From contig CALFMP010000021.1 in assembly GCA_937879965.1 (NCBI GenBank), forward strand, positions 1 to 64,000: a stretch of DNA of 64,000 nt, written 5' to 3'. Below are positions 1 through 9,117 of the stretch, in pieces (the stretch's first letter is position 1; each line of letters begins with the position of its first letter). This DNA is from QKMZ01 sp012965515 (lineage in GTDB: Bacteria; Cyanobacteriota; Vampirovibrionia; Obscuribacterales; Obscuribacteraceae). A program made the translations under genes and the position numbers. The notes under the pieces were generated by a model. That model ran no database searches, was not told where the DNA came from, and worked only from the letters and a program-made list of their open reading frames with translations.

Positions 1-729
1 GGCGATCGGCTCGACCCAGCGGCCGCGGTGGCGGGCGAGGTCGTCGGCGGTCAGCCAGCCGCCGGCAGCAGCGACGGCGTCGGCCATGGCCGTGCCCAGC
101 GGCCCGCCGTAGAGCGCGTCGCGGCCGCCCTCGGCCACCGCGCGCAGGCTGCGGCCCATCGCCGGCAGCCGGACCACCTGGCCCGGGCGCGGCGCCTGGC
201 CGTCGAACAGGAGGTGGCGGCGGGCCGCGGCGTCGGCCGCCAGCAGGCCCTCGCTGGCGCGCCACGCGGCGGCGATGCGCTCGCTGACCGGGTAGCCGCC
301 CTCGGCCAGGTCCATGGCCGGCGCCAGCAGCGCGGCCAGCGGGCGGGTGCCGGCCGCCGCGGTCAGGGCGGCCCAGGCGTCGACGGCGCCGGGGACGGTG
401 ATCGACCAGGCGCCGCGCGCCGGCACCGCGGCGTGGCCGGCGGCGCGGAGCGCGGCGGAGTCGGCGGCGCGAGGGGCGGCGCCGCTGCCGTCGTAGGCGG
501 TGACGCGGCGCGTACGGGCGTCGTAGCAGAGCGCGAAGGCGTCGCCGCCCAGCCCGCAGCCGGTCGGTTCGACGACGGCCAGCGCGGCGGCGGCGGCGAC
601 GGCGGCGTCGACCGCGCTGCCGCCGTCGAGCAGCTGGCTCGCGCCGGCCATCGCCGCCAGGGGCTGGCTGGTGGCCACCATGCCGCCGGTGCCCAGGACG
701 GGGCTGCGGCGGCTCGGGAACGGCTGCAT
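1..729 (-). CDS. ggt: Gamma-glutamyltransferase, N-terminal part (runs off the left edge)
   Basis: Reading the minus strand from the ATG at 727-729 gives an uninterrupted 243-codon frame to base 1. Near the N-terminus it has GGMVATSQPLA, then an Asp-Ala-Ala-rich helix and VEPTGCGLGGDAF, followed by TVPGAVDAW; these are hallmark segments of the large subunit of gamma-glutamyltransferase, which cleaves gamma-glutamyl bonds such as that of glutathione in the periplasm or outside the cell. No signal peptide is visible, which is common in actinobacterial and chloroflexotal members of this family. The autocatalytic threonine that begins the small subunit lies outside the window. Codon use is extremely GC-rich, like the two following genes and unlike everything after 4.1 kb. 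The long plus-strand frame opposite (28-837) is an antisense artefact of the high GC. Confidence 0.86.
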   Translation of the reverse strand, partial: MQPFPSRRSPVLGTGGMVATSQPLAAMAGASQLLDGGSAVDAAVAAAAALAVVEPTGCGLGGDAFALCYDARTRRVTAYDGSGAAPRAADSAALRAAGHAAVPARGAWSITVPGAVDAWAALTAAAGTRPLAALLAPAMDLAEGGYPVSERIAAAWRASEGLLAADAAARRHLLFDGQAPRPGQVVRLPAMGRSLRAVAEGGRDALYGGPLGTAMADAVAAAGGWLTADDLARHRGRWVEPIA

Positions 730-833
730 CGCCCGATTGTAGGCCGCGGTATACTCGCCGTGCCCTGCGCCCCGCCGGTCCCGGCACCGGCGGCCGCGGC
801 GCCGGGCGACGGGGTGTGTCTGCCGTGGCCCGC

Positions 834-1172
834 ATGACCGACGACGACAAGTGGATGGCCCAGCTGCGCCGCGGCTCGCTCGAGCTGTGCGTGCTGGCGA
901 TCCTGGCCCGCGGCCGGCGCTACGGCTACGACATCGTCCAGGCTCTGTCCGGCGCCGATGGGCTGGTCATCAAGGAAGGGACGATCTACCCGCTGCTCAA
1001 CCGGCTGCGCTCCGAGGGGTTGGTGGCGGCCGAGTGGCAGCCGTCGCCGCAGGGCCCGGACCGCAAGTACTACGCGCTGACCGAAGGGGGCCGGGCGCGG
1101 CTGGCCGCGGTCCGCACCCAGTGGCGCGTCTTCGCCGACGACATCGAGCGCATCCTCGAGGGCGAGGCATGA
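834..1172 (+). CDS. PadR-family transcriptional regulator
   Basis: A 112-residue protein with the PadR winged-helix fold: an LRRGSLELCVLAIL first helix, GRRYGYDIVQAL, then the recognition helix EGTIYPLLNRL and the wing segment GPDRKYYALTEGG. PadR proteins are dimeric repressors that respond to small molecules or stress. The ATG at 834 gives the usual family length; a GTG at 816 in the same frame is the alternative, and neither has a clear ribosome site. The stop codon overlaps the next start (ATGA at 1169-1172), so the two genes are translationally coupled. PadR genes paired with HAAS-domain membrane proteins are a common arrangement. Confidence 0.9.
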   Translation: MTDDDKWMAQLRRGSLELCVLAILARGRRYGYDIVQALSGADGLVIKEGTIYPLLNRLRSEGLVAAEWQPSPQGPDRKYYALTEGGRARLAAVRTQWRVFADDIERILEGEA

Positions 1173-1987
1173 ACACCGAGCTGCAGCGCATCCGCGACGA
1201 CTACCTGGCGCGCCTGCGCCGGAGCCTCCGCCGCGTCACGCCCGACGTGGCCGCCGAGGCCGAACAGGAGATCCGGGCCCACATCGAGGACGCCCTGGCC
1301 GCCCGCGGCGAGCCAACGGTCGGCGCGCTGCTCGACGTCCTCGAGCGACTGGGCCCGCCCGAGGCGTACGCGCCCGACGTGGCCCTCTACATGATGGTGG
1401 ACCGGGGTTACCACGAGTGGTCGCTGCGCCACATGATCGGCAGCGCCCGATTCTGGGCGCTGTCGACGGCAGCCGGCGCCGTGGTGGTCGTCATCTTCGG
1501 GTTGCTCTATGCGATTGTTCTGGCGGCGATCGCGGCCGGCGTCCAGCACGTGGTGGCCGACGTCGTGCGGCCGGGCGGCGGCGCGTTCCGGGTGGTGCCG
1601 GGCGCGCCGACGTGGCTGCTGCTCACCGTCGGCCCCGTCGGGCTCGTCGCCCTGACCGCCGTCCTGCGCTGGTTCATCGGCCACTACGTCCAGCGGGCGC
1701 GCCCGGCCGGCCTCGGCGGCGCCGTGGACGAGCGGGACTGGGCCAGCCAGACGCAGCGCACGATCCTGACGCTCGCCTTGATCGGCCTCGTCGTCACCGT
1801 CGCCGGCGGCGTGCTCGCCCAGGGCCTGCGCTTCGAGCAGGCGTGCCGGGTGCACATCGACGGCGCAGCGCTGCGGTCGCCGATGGCGATCGTCGGCTAC
1901 GCCGGGCTGGTGCTGTTCTTCCTGGCGCCCGTCGTCGGCCTCATGCTCGGCCTGCGCGCCCGCGACGACGCCGGCGACGGCTACTAG
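1169..1987 (+). CDS. HAAS/DUF1700-type membrane protein paired with PadR
   Basis: A 272-residue protein. Residues 1 to about 75 form the helical HAAS-like region (RIRDDYLARLRRSL, then EIRAHIEDAL and a conserved LGPPEAYA turn). Four hydrophobic segments follow (roughly residues 100-125, 150-172, 195-218 and 230-252), so it is an integral membrane protein. HAAS domains are thought to act as partner domains for PadR-controlled membrane systems; the exact function is unknown. It overlaps the PadR gene by four bases and is presumably its target or partner. The many plus- and minus-strand frames overlapping it are GC-driven shadows. Confidence 0.82.
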   Translation: MNTELQRIRDDYLARLRRSLRRVTPDVAAEAEQEIRAHIEDALAARGEPTVGALLDVLERLGPPEAYAPDVALYMMVDRGYHEWSLRHMIGSARFWALSTAAGAVVVVIFGLLYAIVLAAIAAGVQHVVADVVRPGGGAFRVVPGAPTWLLLTVGPVGLVALTAVLRWFIGHYVQRARPAGLGGAVDERDWASQTQRTILTLALIGLVVTVAGGVLAQGLRFEQACRVHIDGAALRSPMAIVGYAGLVLFFLAPVVGLMLGLRARDDAGDGY

Positions 1988-2204
1988 ACGCCGCACGCGG
2001 TCACGCGGGCCCCGGGTCGGACACGTCGGCCCACGTCGGCCGACGGCGGCGCGCCCGTCGCGTCGAACGGCCCCGCCCGCCGCGGGACAGCGCGGACTTG
2101 ACCGGCCGCGGCGGCGTGCGTATCGTCTGCCGCCCGCGCCGGCAAGCCGGCGGGGTGGGACGGGCGAGAGGCGAGCCGGATCCGAACCGTTGCTGCGCGA
2201 ACGC

Positions 2205-2233
2205 TTGACAGCGGCCAGCGGATCCACTATGCT
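2205..2233 (+). promoter_or_regulatory. Sigma70-type promoter upstream of the 16S gene
   Basis: A perfect -35 TTGACA (2205-2210) is followed 17 bases later by TATGCT (2228-2233). It lies about 390 bp before the mature 16S 5' end, a usual distance for an rRNA leader, and is in the GC-rich segment, which ties the 5' end of the 16S gene to the GC-rich genome. Confidence 0.72.
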
Positions 2234-2385
2234 ATCGCGCTCGAGCGAATCGAGATCCGCCACCGGTGCGGGTGTCGCGAACAACCCAGGCGTCGACCCG
2301 ACTCGCAAGGGGGGACATCGGACAGCAGCGCACTCGTGAGCGACGCACGTCGCGAAGCAGAGATGTTGTCTGGGTGTCTCCGCCG

Positions 2386-2412
2386 GGACCGTTCGGTCCG
2401 GGCGTTTTCTTT
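2386..2412 (+). terminator. Hairpin with T-tract in the rRNA leader
   Basis: GGACC (2386-2390), loop GTTC, GGTCC (2395-2399), extended by further G-C pairs, then GGCG and TTTTCTTT (2405-2412). It has intrinsic-terminator form yet sits between the promoter at 2205 and the 16S gene. It may be a leader attenuator, overridden by antitermination in rRNA operons, or the end of a short RNA of about 170 nt starting near 2240. Confidence 0.5.
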
Positions 2413-2498
2413 GTCGGGACGCGCACCTGCGCCGCGAGGCGCGGGTCTGGGCGCGGCGAGGGACCTTAACACTAGAAGAGAGAGCAGAAGCGGGCGCT

Positions 2499-2520
2499 CA
2501 GGGGTGGCAGAGCCACCCTG
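2499..2520 (+). other. Strong hairpin just upstream of 16S rRNA
   Basis: GGGTGGC (2502-2508), loop AGA, GCCACCC (2512-2518), lengthened by two outer pairs across a bulged G. It is located in the pre-16S leader and may be a processing or folding element. There is no T-tract, so it is unlikely to terminate. The rest of 1988-2623 shows no believable gene. Confidence 0.4.
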
Positions 2521-2623
2521 GGCCGAGCAATGGAGCTGGCGGGAAGCGACGGGAGGCGCGAGAGCGCGGAGCGGAGCGGAAGGCGAGCGACGGAGCTGGG
2601 TCCGAAATGAGTTTTAGGACAAA

Positions 2624-4131
<1,508 letters not shown>

Positions 4132-4270
4132 GGGAGTAATCGGATAGGTTCTTTCGGTAAAGAACTGAGTTCCGACACGAAACATGCTTAAGACGCACAA
4201 TCACGTAGCGTCACTGATAGCAGCAATGCCACAGTTGCATGTGTTTCTCCTAGGTCGAGGCCATAGACGG

Positions 4271-4307
4271 CTATCTGGTATAAAAAACCTTGCTCAAAAC
4301 CAGATAG
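4271..4307 (+). other. 9-bp inverted repeat in the post-16S spacer
   Basis: CTATCTGGT (4271-4279) and ACCAGATAG (4299-4307) pair perfectly around a 19-nt loop. A second small hairpin, GTTCTTT-CGGT-AAAGAAC, lies closer to the 16S end near 4149. Both are plausible trailer structures of the 16S transcript. No tRNA fold is seen in 4130-4390. Confidence 0.45.
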
Positions 4308-4390
4308 AGAGAGGCAGACAGGCATCAGGATTGGCTATTCAGTAATCAGGGCTCGAACCGCAAAATTGGTTCGACAACGAAATCATCTAA

Positions 4391-4413
4391 GGAGGCGTAA
4401 TGCCTCCTTTTTT
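4391..4413 (+). terminator. Intrinsic terminator of the 16S transcript
   Basis: GGAGGC (4391-4396), loop GTAAT, GCCTCC (4402-4407), then TTTTTT. It is the first clear terminator after the 16S gene, about 260 bp downstream, and would end a transcript containing only 16S. Confidence 0.72.
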
Positions 4414-4446
4414 GCTTTAAGCGTAATGCCTCCTTTTTTGCTTTAA
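4395..4446 (+). repeat. 26-bp tandem duplication of the terminator 3' arm
   Basis: Bases 4395-4420 and 4421-4446 are identical. Each copy includes the GCCTCC arm, the six-T tract and TTGCTTTAA. The duplication gives one 5' arm two competing 3' arms, each with its own T-tract. Confidence 0.85.
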
Positions 4447-4594
4447 GCACAATGCGCATGTGCAGCCACTTTCGAGTGGTTGCCGTTTTGTGACGATGCA
4501 ATCCGGCAGAATTTTTGGATTCTGCTGTCGAGAAGTTCCGGACGTCCGTATACATGCAAGTACTTCTCCGAAATATAGAAAACAAGAGGTGCTT

Positions 4595-5167
4595 ATGAAG
4601 GCCTGGAATACTGCTTTCATTGAATTCGAGCCCGCTGCACTCAGTGCTGTCGTGGCAACCGAAACTTTGATGCAGGCTCGCGATGATGCTTACCTGCCTC
4701 CGAATTTCAAAGTCGCTCAGACTCCAATGTTGTCAAACGCTCCATCTCGAATCGAGATCGATCGCGATTTCGATGGAACTGCCGATGCTTCCGTAACTCC
4801 GAAGGCGAAGAGTCACCACTTAGCTCTCGATGAACTTGAAGTTGACAGCAACAACGATGGAAAGCCGGATTACACAATCAATGTAGAGCGACAATTCTTG
4901 TGGGGAATTCAACGAATGACTGTCGACAAAGATGGCGACGGCAAAGTCGATTTCTCTATGAAGGTGAATCGCAGTTGGTTGGGAAAAATTGAATCACTCG
5001 ATGTTGATTCGAACAATGACGGTAAGACGGACGCCGTAGTAAATCTTCGCTATGACCGAACCAATCGGACACTAAATGGAATGACCATCGACCGAAGTGC
5101 CAGCGGACTTTCAAACTTGAAGTTGCACGGTGAAAGAGATTCGAGATTCAGACTCAATTTGAAGTAG
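4595..5167 (+). CDS. Small protein with four DxDxDG-type calcium loops
   Basis: A 190-residue protein starting at the ATG with AGAGGTG six bases upstream; the upstream in-frame extension to 4460 has no ribosome site. Four acidic loops of the form D-x-D/N-x-D-G-x-x-D occur at residues 56-64, 84-92, 111-119 and 138-146, a regular spacing of about 27 residues. Each is followed by a beta-like segment with alternating hydrophobic residues, as in FG-GAP, thrombospondin type-3 or RTX-like calcium loops. No signal peptide is seen. Calcium binding is an inference from the loops; the role is unknown. It stands alone between the 16S terminator and another unknown gene. Confidence 0.68.
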   Translation: MKAWNTAFIEFEPAALSAVVATETLMQARDDAYLPPNFKVAQTPMLSNAPSRIEIDRDFDGTADASVTPKAKSHHLALDELEVDSNNDGKPDYTINVERQFLWGIQRMTVDKDGDGKVDFSMKVNRSWLGKIESLDVDSNNDGKTDAVVNLRYDRTNRTLNGMTIDRSASGLSNLKLHGERDSRFRLNLK

Positions 5168-5292
5168 ATGAAGTAGATGGACCACTTGGTAAAGACGTGA
5201 TCCTGTTCTAGGTTTTGCGTCGGTCACGCACAAATCACAAACTCCGCCAGAGAATGCAATTACCCCCTTCACAGCCCTGCGAGGTAATTGTT

Positions 5293-5916
5293 ATGGTTCA
5301 GCTATTGGCGCGGTCAGAAGCTCTTGATGGTGCAGTAAGCCATACCCCAGATGTTGATAGTTCTGCGGCACTGCATAAGTCGGTCGACATGGCCGACTTT
5401 CAAAACTTAGCTTGGAAGCCGACTGATACGGCAGCGAGTTTTTTGCCTGTTTGCAGTATTGAAGAATCTTTGGGTGTTCCGCAATCCGGAAAAAAGAGAC
5501 TGCCTGAACTGCCAGAAACATACGAACCTACATTCAATGAACCAGTTATCGACGAAAGCAAGATGACACCCGCACAAGCTAAAGAGGCTCTGCAAGCGGT
5601 TGATCGTATTATGGACGCATACATGGATTATCAAATTGGAATGGTTAAAGGCGGACCGACCGGTGAGATAGTCAATAAAGTCATGAATGATATGAACTTC
5701 AATGTTGATCTGCACGTCGGCAGTAACTCCCGCTGTGGCTACGGTAGTGTGAAAGATGTGCACTTCCCCGGTCCGGACAACATGAACGGAATTGATTTTT
5801 CGAAAAGACGCGGAGCCAATATCATTGGTCGCGATGCTGATGGTAAGCCAACTTGGGTTCCATTGAGCGACGTGCAAGACTACCTGCGCGAAGTCGTGCG
5901 AAACTCTAGCATCTAG
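5293..5916 (+). CDS. Hypothetical protein
   Basis: A 207-residue protein; the ATG at 5293 is preceded by GAGGTAATTGTT, a good ribosome site, so the longer frame from 5215 is not preferred. I do not recognise a domain. The first 95 residues are low in predicted structure; residues about 95-130 form an amphipathic helix (AQAKEALQAVDRIMDAYMDY), and the C-terminal half is polar with glycine-rich turns. No signal peptide or membrane segment. It converges with the LRR gene, only three bases separating the stop codons. Confidence 0.6.
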   Translation: MVQLLARSEALDGAVSHTPDVDSSAALHKSVDMADFQNLAWKPTDTAASFLPVCSIEESLGVPQSGKKRLPELPETYEPTFNEPVIDESKMTPAQAKEALQAVDRIMDAYMDYQIGMVKGGPTGEIVNKVMNDMNFNVDLHVGSNSRCGYGSVKDVHFPGPDNMNGIDFSKRRGANIIGRDADGKPTWVPLSDVQDYLREVVRNSSI

Positions 5917-5919
5917 CGA

Positions 5920-7170
5920 TCACCAATTCCAGGGAACTTTTTTCAGCTCATCCTTCCACTCTTTTGAAGGTATCACGTCTGGTCTTCCACTCAGATTCAC
6001 TATCACTTGCGGATGTCGGTAAAGTGGAGTGCTGAATGGATCAGGTCCTGGTGCCTTCTTTGTCTCGTACGCATTGATTTTTACTTGAGCTGCTTCATTC
6101 ATTCGGTGAAGTAGTCCAGCAACCGGTTCCTTCCGTAAAGGTTGCCTCACCCCCGTGGTAAGCAAATGGTTTGCGATATAGCGATCAGGATGCTGACTCT
6201 TCATTGCCGCTTGCAGGCTTAAATGACTGTCGAAGGAAAGGTACTGCATAGCGAGAAAGCGTAGATCTGATTGTCCGTAGATGTTGGCATTGTCTCTGAC
6301 ATTTTGAAGATCATTTCGGAACTGAGTAATATTTCCCAATCGATAGTGAATGAAGGCTCTTGCCCCATGAAGAGCGGGATGATAAGGGCTATAGGAAAGA
6401 AGCTCGTCTGCTGTGACAAGGGCTTTTTCGAGATTGAGTATTGTTCTTCCTTCTCCCATAAAATTGCTGACGAGATAGATGACCTTCTCTTCAGGTCTGA
6501 AGAAATAGTATTCATTCATTGCGCAGCCCGGCAAGCGCAGCTGCAATTGATCGATTGCTTCGGTAGTTACGAGCGGCATGTCGAAAGCGAACTTCGATAG
6601 TTGCGTGCAATAAGATAGCGAGAGGAACGAATCATCAAATATTGTCGGCGCCGCAAGTCTAAGAGAGTTAAGAGAACTGACACGCGAAATGAACAACACT
6701 CCCTTTTCTGCAATCGTGCATCCGGAAATTTCTAAATATTCAAGTTTCGGAAAGTGAAGCAGAATTTCCAAACCGTCGTCGCTGACTCGGGTTTTGACCA
6801 ATTGCAAGCCTTCAAGTTGATGCAAATTGCGAAGCTGGATGATACCGCTGTCGGTGACACTAGCGTCGTCGATGCTTAGCCACCTGAGTGAGCGTAGCTC
6901 CTTAAGATAACCGAGACCTTTGTCGGTTACGCTCGTTTCTACAAGGTGTAATTCTCTCAGTTTTGCACATCTCTCGAGCACCTTGAGACCATAGTCTGAC
7001 ACTGCACGTCCGTACAGGACAAGACTTTGCACGTCTCTCAGGAGATCCGCCTTTTGTATAAGGGCTTCATCAGTCCATCGACTGAGTGAGTCAACGAAAT
7101 TTATCATAGTCGTATGGAGGCACACATAGACCAACGCTCTTACCTTGTACCCAAAAATAGACAGCCTCAT
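5920..7170 (-). CDS. Leucine-rich-repeat protein with C-terminal helical region
   Basis: A 416-residue protein. Residues about 45-215 hold six or seven leucine-rich repeats of the RNI/cysteine-containing kind, each with a pattern such as L-x-x-L-x-L-x-x-T-x-V-(S/T)-D-x-G-L (for example LHLVETSVTDKGL). From about residue 240 the protein becomes helical, with a TPR-like unit (residues about 245-300) and a polar tail. LRR domains are protein-interaction surfaces; no catalytic motif is present. No signal peptide. The start at 7170 is uncertain because no ribosome site is visible; an in-frame ATG about 20 codons later is an alternative. It lies head to head with no gene, about 85 bp from the next minus-strand gene. 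Confidence 0.7.
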   Translation of the reverse strand: MRLSIFGYKVRALVYVCLHTTMINFVDSLSRWTDEALIQKADLLRDVQSLVLYGRAVSDYGLKVLERCAKLRELHLVETSVTDKGLGYLKELRSLRWLSIDDASVTDSGIIQLRNLHQLEGLQLVKTRVSDDGLEILLHFPKLEYLEISGCTIAEKGVLFISRVSSLNSLRLAAPTIFDDSFLSLSYCTQLSKFAFDMPLVTTEAIDQLQLRLPGCAMNEYYFFRPEEKVIYLVSNFMGEGRTILNLEKALVTADELLSYSPYHPALHGARAFIHYRLGNITQFRNDLQNVRDNANIYGQSDLRFLAMQYLSFDSHLSLQAAMKSQHPDRYIANHLLTTGVRQPLRKEPVAGLLHRMNEAAQVKINAYETKKAPGPDPFSTPLYRHPQVIVNLSGRPDVIPSKEWKDELKKVPWNW

Positions 7171-7255
7171 TCGCGAAACTAGGCATGGTTCGCTGAATTT
7201 AATGATGTCAAGTAGATGTTGTTCGGCGGGCTTCTCCGGCTAAGGGAAGCAGTCC

Positions 7256-7789
7256 CTAACTGGCTGGATGGTAGACGTAAATATGCCAGAGGTCATGGTT
7301 TATCTGTTCTGACCAAAACTCAAAGTTCTTTGCGTGCCAGATATCAAAAAGCGGCTGAGGCTCCCACATGTGCTTTACGCCAATGATTTCGCCGGGTTTG
7401 CTCGTGTTGACGGCAATATTGATAGGAGGCATCGGATCTCCCAGATGAGCATCCAACGGTGTAACGTCAACCCATTTGATCGCTTCTGGATCGCAGGTTT
7501 TCAGCCATTGCGGCTTTTCCTTTGGAGATTGAGGAAGCGGCTCGTGTTCTTCATGTTCTGAAAGCGAATCATCGGTGATACCGGCGATTTTCATCACCTT
7601 TTCTACTAACTCTTGTTCGGGCATTCCTACCATTGCTGCTACTCTTGCAAGGGTTATTCGAGGAGGCATGACCTTATTCATCAATGGATTACGCAGTCTC
7701 GAAAAATCGTGAGGGTTGAGGCTGATGATGTATTCCAAAACATCCGGATGTGCAGCCAGAGCCGCTGAAAGGCGTGTTTTCCCGTTCAT
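7256..7789 (-). CDS. DUF1858/DUF2249-like protein
   Basis: A 177-residue protein beginning at the ATG at 7789, which has GAGG eight bases upstream; the longer frame starting at 7840 uses TTG. Residues about 10-65 (HPDVLEYIISLNP and the following helix) resemble a DUF1858 domain. Residues about 105-177 (VDVTPLDAHLGDP, then PGEIIGVKHMWEPQPLFDIW) match the DUF2249 pattern, a TusA-like fold found in proteins of nitric-oxide and iron-sulfur repair. The two domains together suggest a redox or Fe-S related cytosolic protein; that is an inference from family knowledge. It is divergent from the metallopeptidase gene at 7921. Confidence 0.6.
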   Translation of the reverse strand: MNGKTRLSAALAAHPDVLEYIISLNPHDFSRLRNPLMNKVMPPRITLARVAAMVGMPEQELVEKVMKIAGITDDSLSEHEEHEPLPQSPKEKPQWLKTCDPEAIKWVDVTPLDAHLGDPMPPINIAVNTSKPGEIIGVKHMWEPQPLFDIWHAKNFEFWSEQINHDLWHIYVYHPAS

Positions 7790-7920
7790 ATCATCCTCAA
7801 AAGTGTTTTTCGCGCGACTCTTCCGCGTCATTGCCGTCAATTTTACGCTTGCGATTATGTGTTTTCTATATAATTATCCAAAGGTACAAAGATTTAGCTT
7901 TAGCTCTCCGGGCGAATGTC

Positions 7921-9048
7921 ATGAAATTACGACCAGTCTTTATCGTTCTTGCTGCGACTGTCTCTATTTCCTTTGCCGGCAGTGGATCGGCAATCGGGCG
8001 TGCCCTTTTGCAAAACGACCTGGCACTTTCTGCTGGTGCTAATGCTAAAGCGGCACCAGCCTCTGCCTCTCCTGCTGCGAAGTCACAAGCCTTTCAAAAT
8101 GGAGTGTCGCTATTCAACGCAAAACGCTTTGATGAGGCGTCTGCATATTTCACTAATGTGGTGAAATCGGAGCCGACAAATGCTGAAGCCTACTATTATT
8201 TGGCCACCTGCCAGGCGATGGTTGGCGATGAGCCTGCCGCCAAGCGTCTTTACGAGTATGTCGTCAAGTATTTTCCTGATACTCCTGCAGGCGCATCTTC
8301 CAAGCAATATCTCGATGCACACGCGACGTTGAATGCAAAAGCTGCCGAGGCCAATGCCGCTACGACGCAAAAGCAAATGAAACAGTTGGTGTCGACAATT
8401 GAGGGACTGAAAAAGAGTGCCACAACCGCGCCGGCATCACTTAATTCGTTGGTTGAGGTGGTGCGTGCTCGAGCTGATCGACCGAATGTTTCTGCCGAGG
8501 CGGTTGCAGCCATAAAAGGTGCGGTCGACAAACTTCCTCCCTCTGTGAAGAACTTTCTCTGGACACACGGAGTTCGTATTTACGTGACCCCGACCGTGGA
8601 AGACTATTCCCCGGGTGTCAAATACCAGGAAGCGCGCGGTTATGAGGGCGGAACGTACAAGAGCTGCCCTGCGTTCTATCACAACAGAAAAATTGTAATT
8701 GCCGAGCGCACAATGGATGAAGGTGATGAGTCAATCAGAGACGCTTTCCCACCTAACTCGATGGTGAATTCGCTTTATCACGAAACTGGACATGCTATGG
8801 ATTTTTGTCTGGATGGAATCTCACATTCTGACGAATTCAAACATGCATACCTTCTTGATTCGGCGCACGTAGAGCCGAGTGTAGCCAATACGCTCAAGTA
8901 CTATTTGCAAAAGTCCGAAGATGGACAGGAAGAATGTTGTGCTGAATTGATCGGCCTTCTTCTAGGGCAGACCGAACGGCACACTACCGAAATGAGAGCG
9001 ACATTTCCGCTCACACTCAAGCTGCTAAAAGCCAAACTCGGGCTCTAG
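7921..9048 (+). CDS. Secreted TPR protein with a zinc metallopeptidase motif
   Basis: A 375-residue protein. Residues 1 to about 24 form a signal peptide. Residues about 55-130 hold two TPR-like units (FDEASAYFTNVVKSEPTNAEAYYYLA). The C-terminal half carries HETGH at residues 287-291 with a downstream acidic motif EECCAELIG near residue 337 that could supply the third zinc ligand, the arrangement of gluzincin peptidases similar to the anthrax lethal-factor (M34) fold. It would act outside the cytoplasm on an unknown substrate. Long in-frame extension upstream to 7750 overlaps the divergent gene and is not needed. It converges with the hydrolase gene at 9118, with a hairpin between. Confidence 0.72.
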   Translation: MKLRPVFIVLAATVSISFAGSGSAIGRALLQNDLALSAGANAKAAPASASPAAKSQAFQNGVSLFNAKRFDEASAYFTNVVKSEPTNAEAYYYLATCQAMVGDEPAAKRLYEYVVKYFPDTPAGASSKQYLDAHATLNAKAAEANAATTQKQMKQLVSTIEGLKKSATTAPASLNSLVEVVRARADRPNVSAEAVAAIKGAVDKLPPSVKNFLWTHGVRIYVTPTVEDYSPGVKYQEARGYEGGTYKSCPAFYHNRKIVIAERTMDEGDESIRDAFPPNSMVNSLYHETGHAMDFCLDGISHSDEFKHAYLLDSAHVEPSVANTLKYYLQKSEDGQEECCAELIGLLLGQTERHTTEMRATFPLTLKLLKAKLGL

Positions 9049-9059
9049 TTGAAAAACTA

Positions 9060-9087
9060 CAGGTGCATTGTCGAAACAATACACCTG
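9060..9087. terminator. Hairpin between convergent genes
   Basis: CAGGTGCATTG (9060-9070) and CAATACACCTG (9077-9087) pair with one mismatch around a six-base loop. It sits between two convergent genes and could serve both strands, although T-tracts are weak. Confidence 0.55.
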
Positions 9088-9117
9088 CAGGAATTCATTT
9101 GAAGCGCTTGCTTCTAT

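Noticed and set aside
28..837. Long plus-strand open frame of 269 codons in the GC-rich start of the window
   Set aside because: It is antisense to the gamma-glutamyltransferase frame on the minus strand, which has real family motifs; high GC removes stop codons from all frames.
1070..2308. Minus-strand frame of 412 codons
   Set aside because: It is opposite the PadR and HAAS genes, is rich in Arg/Ala/Gly without any motif, and arises from the GC bias.
2361..2412. T-box leader (GGGTG and CCGC-like string before the hairpin)
   Set aside because: No specifier stem or full antiterminator sequence is seen, and the downstream gene is 16S rRNA, not an amino-acid gene.
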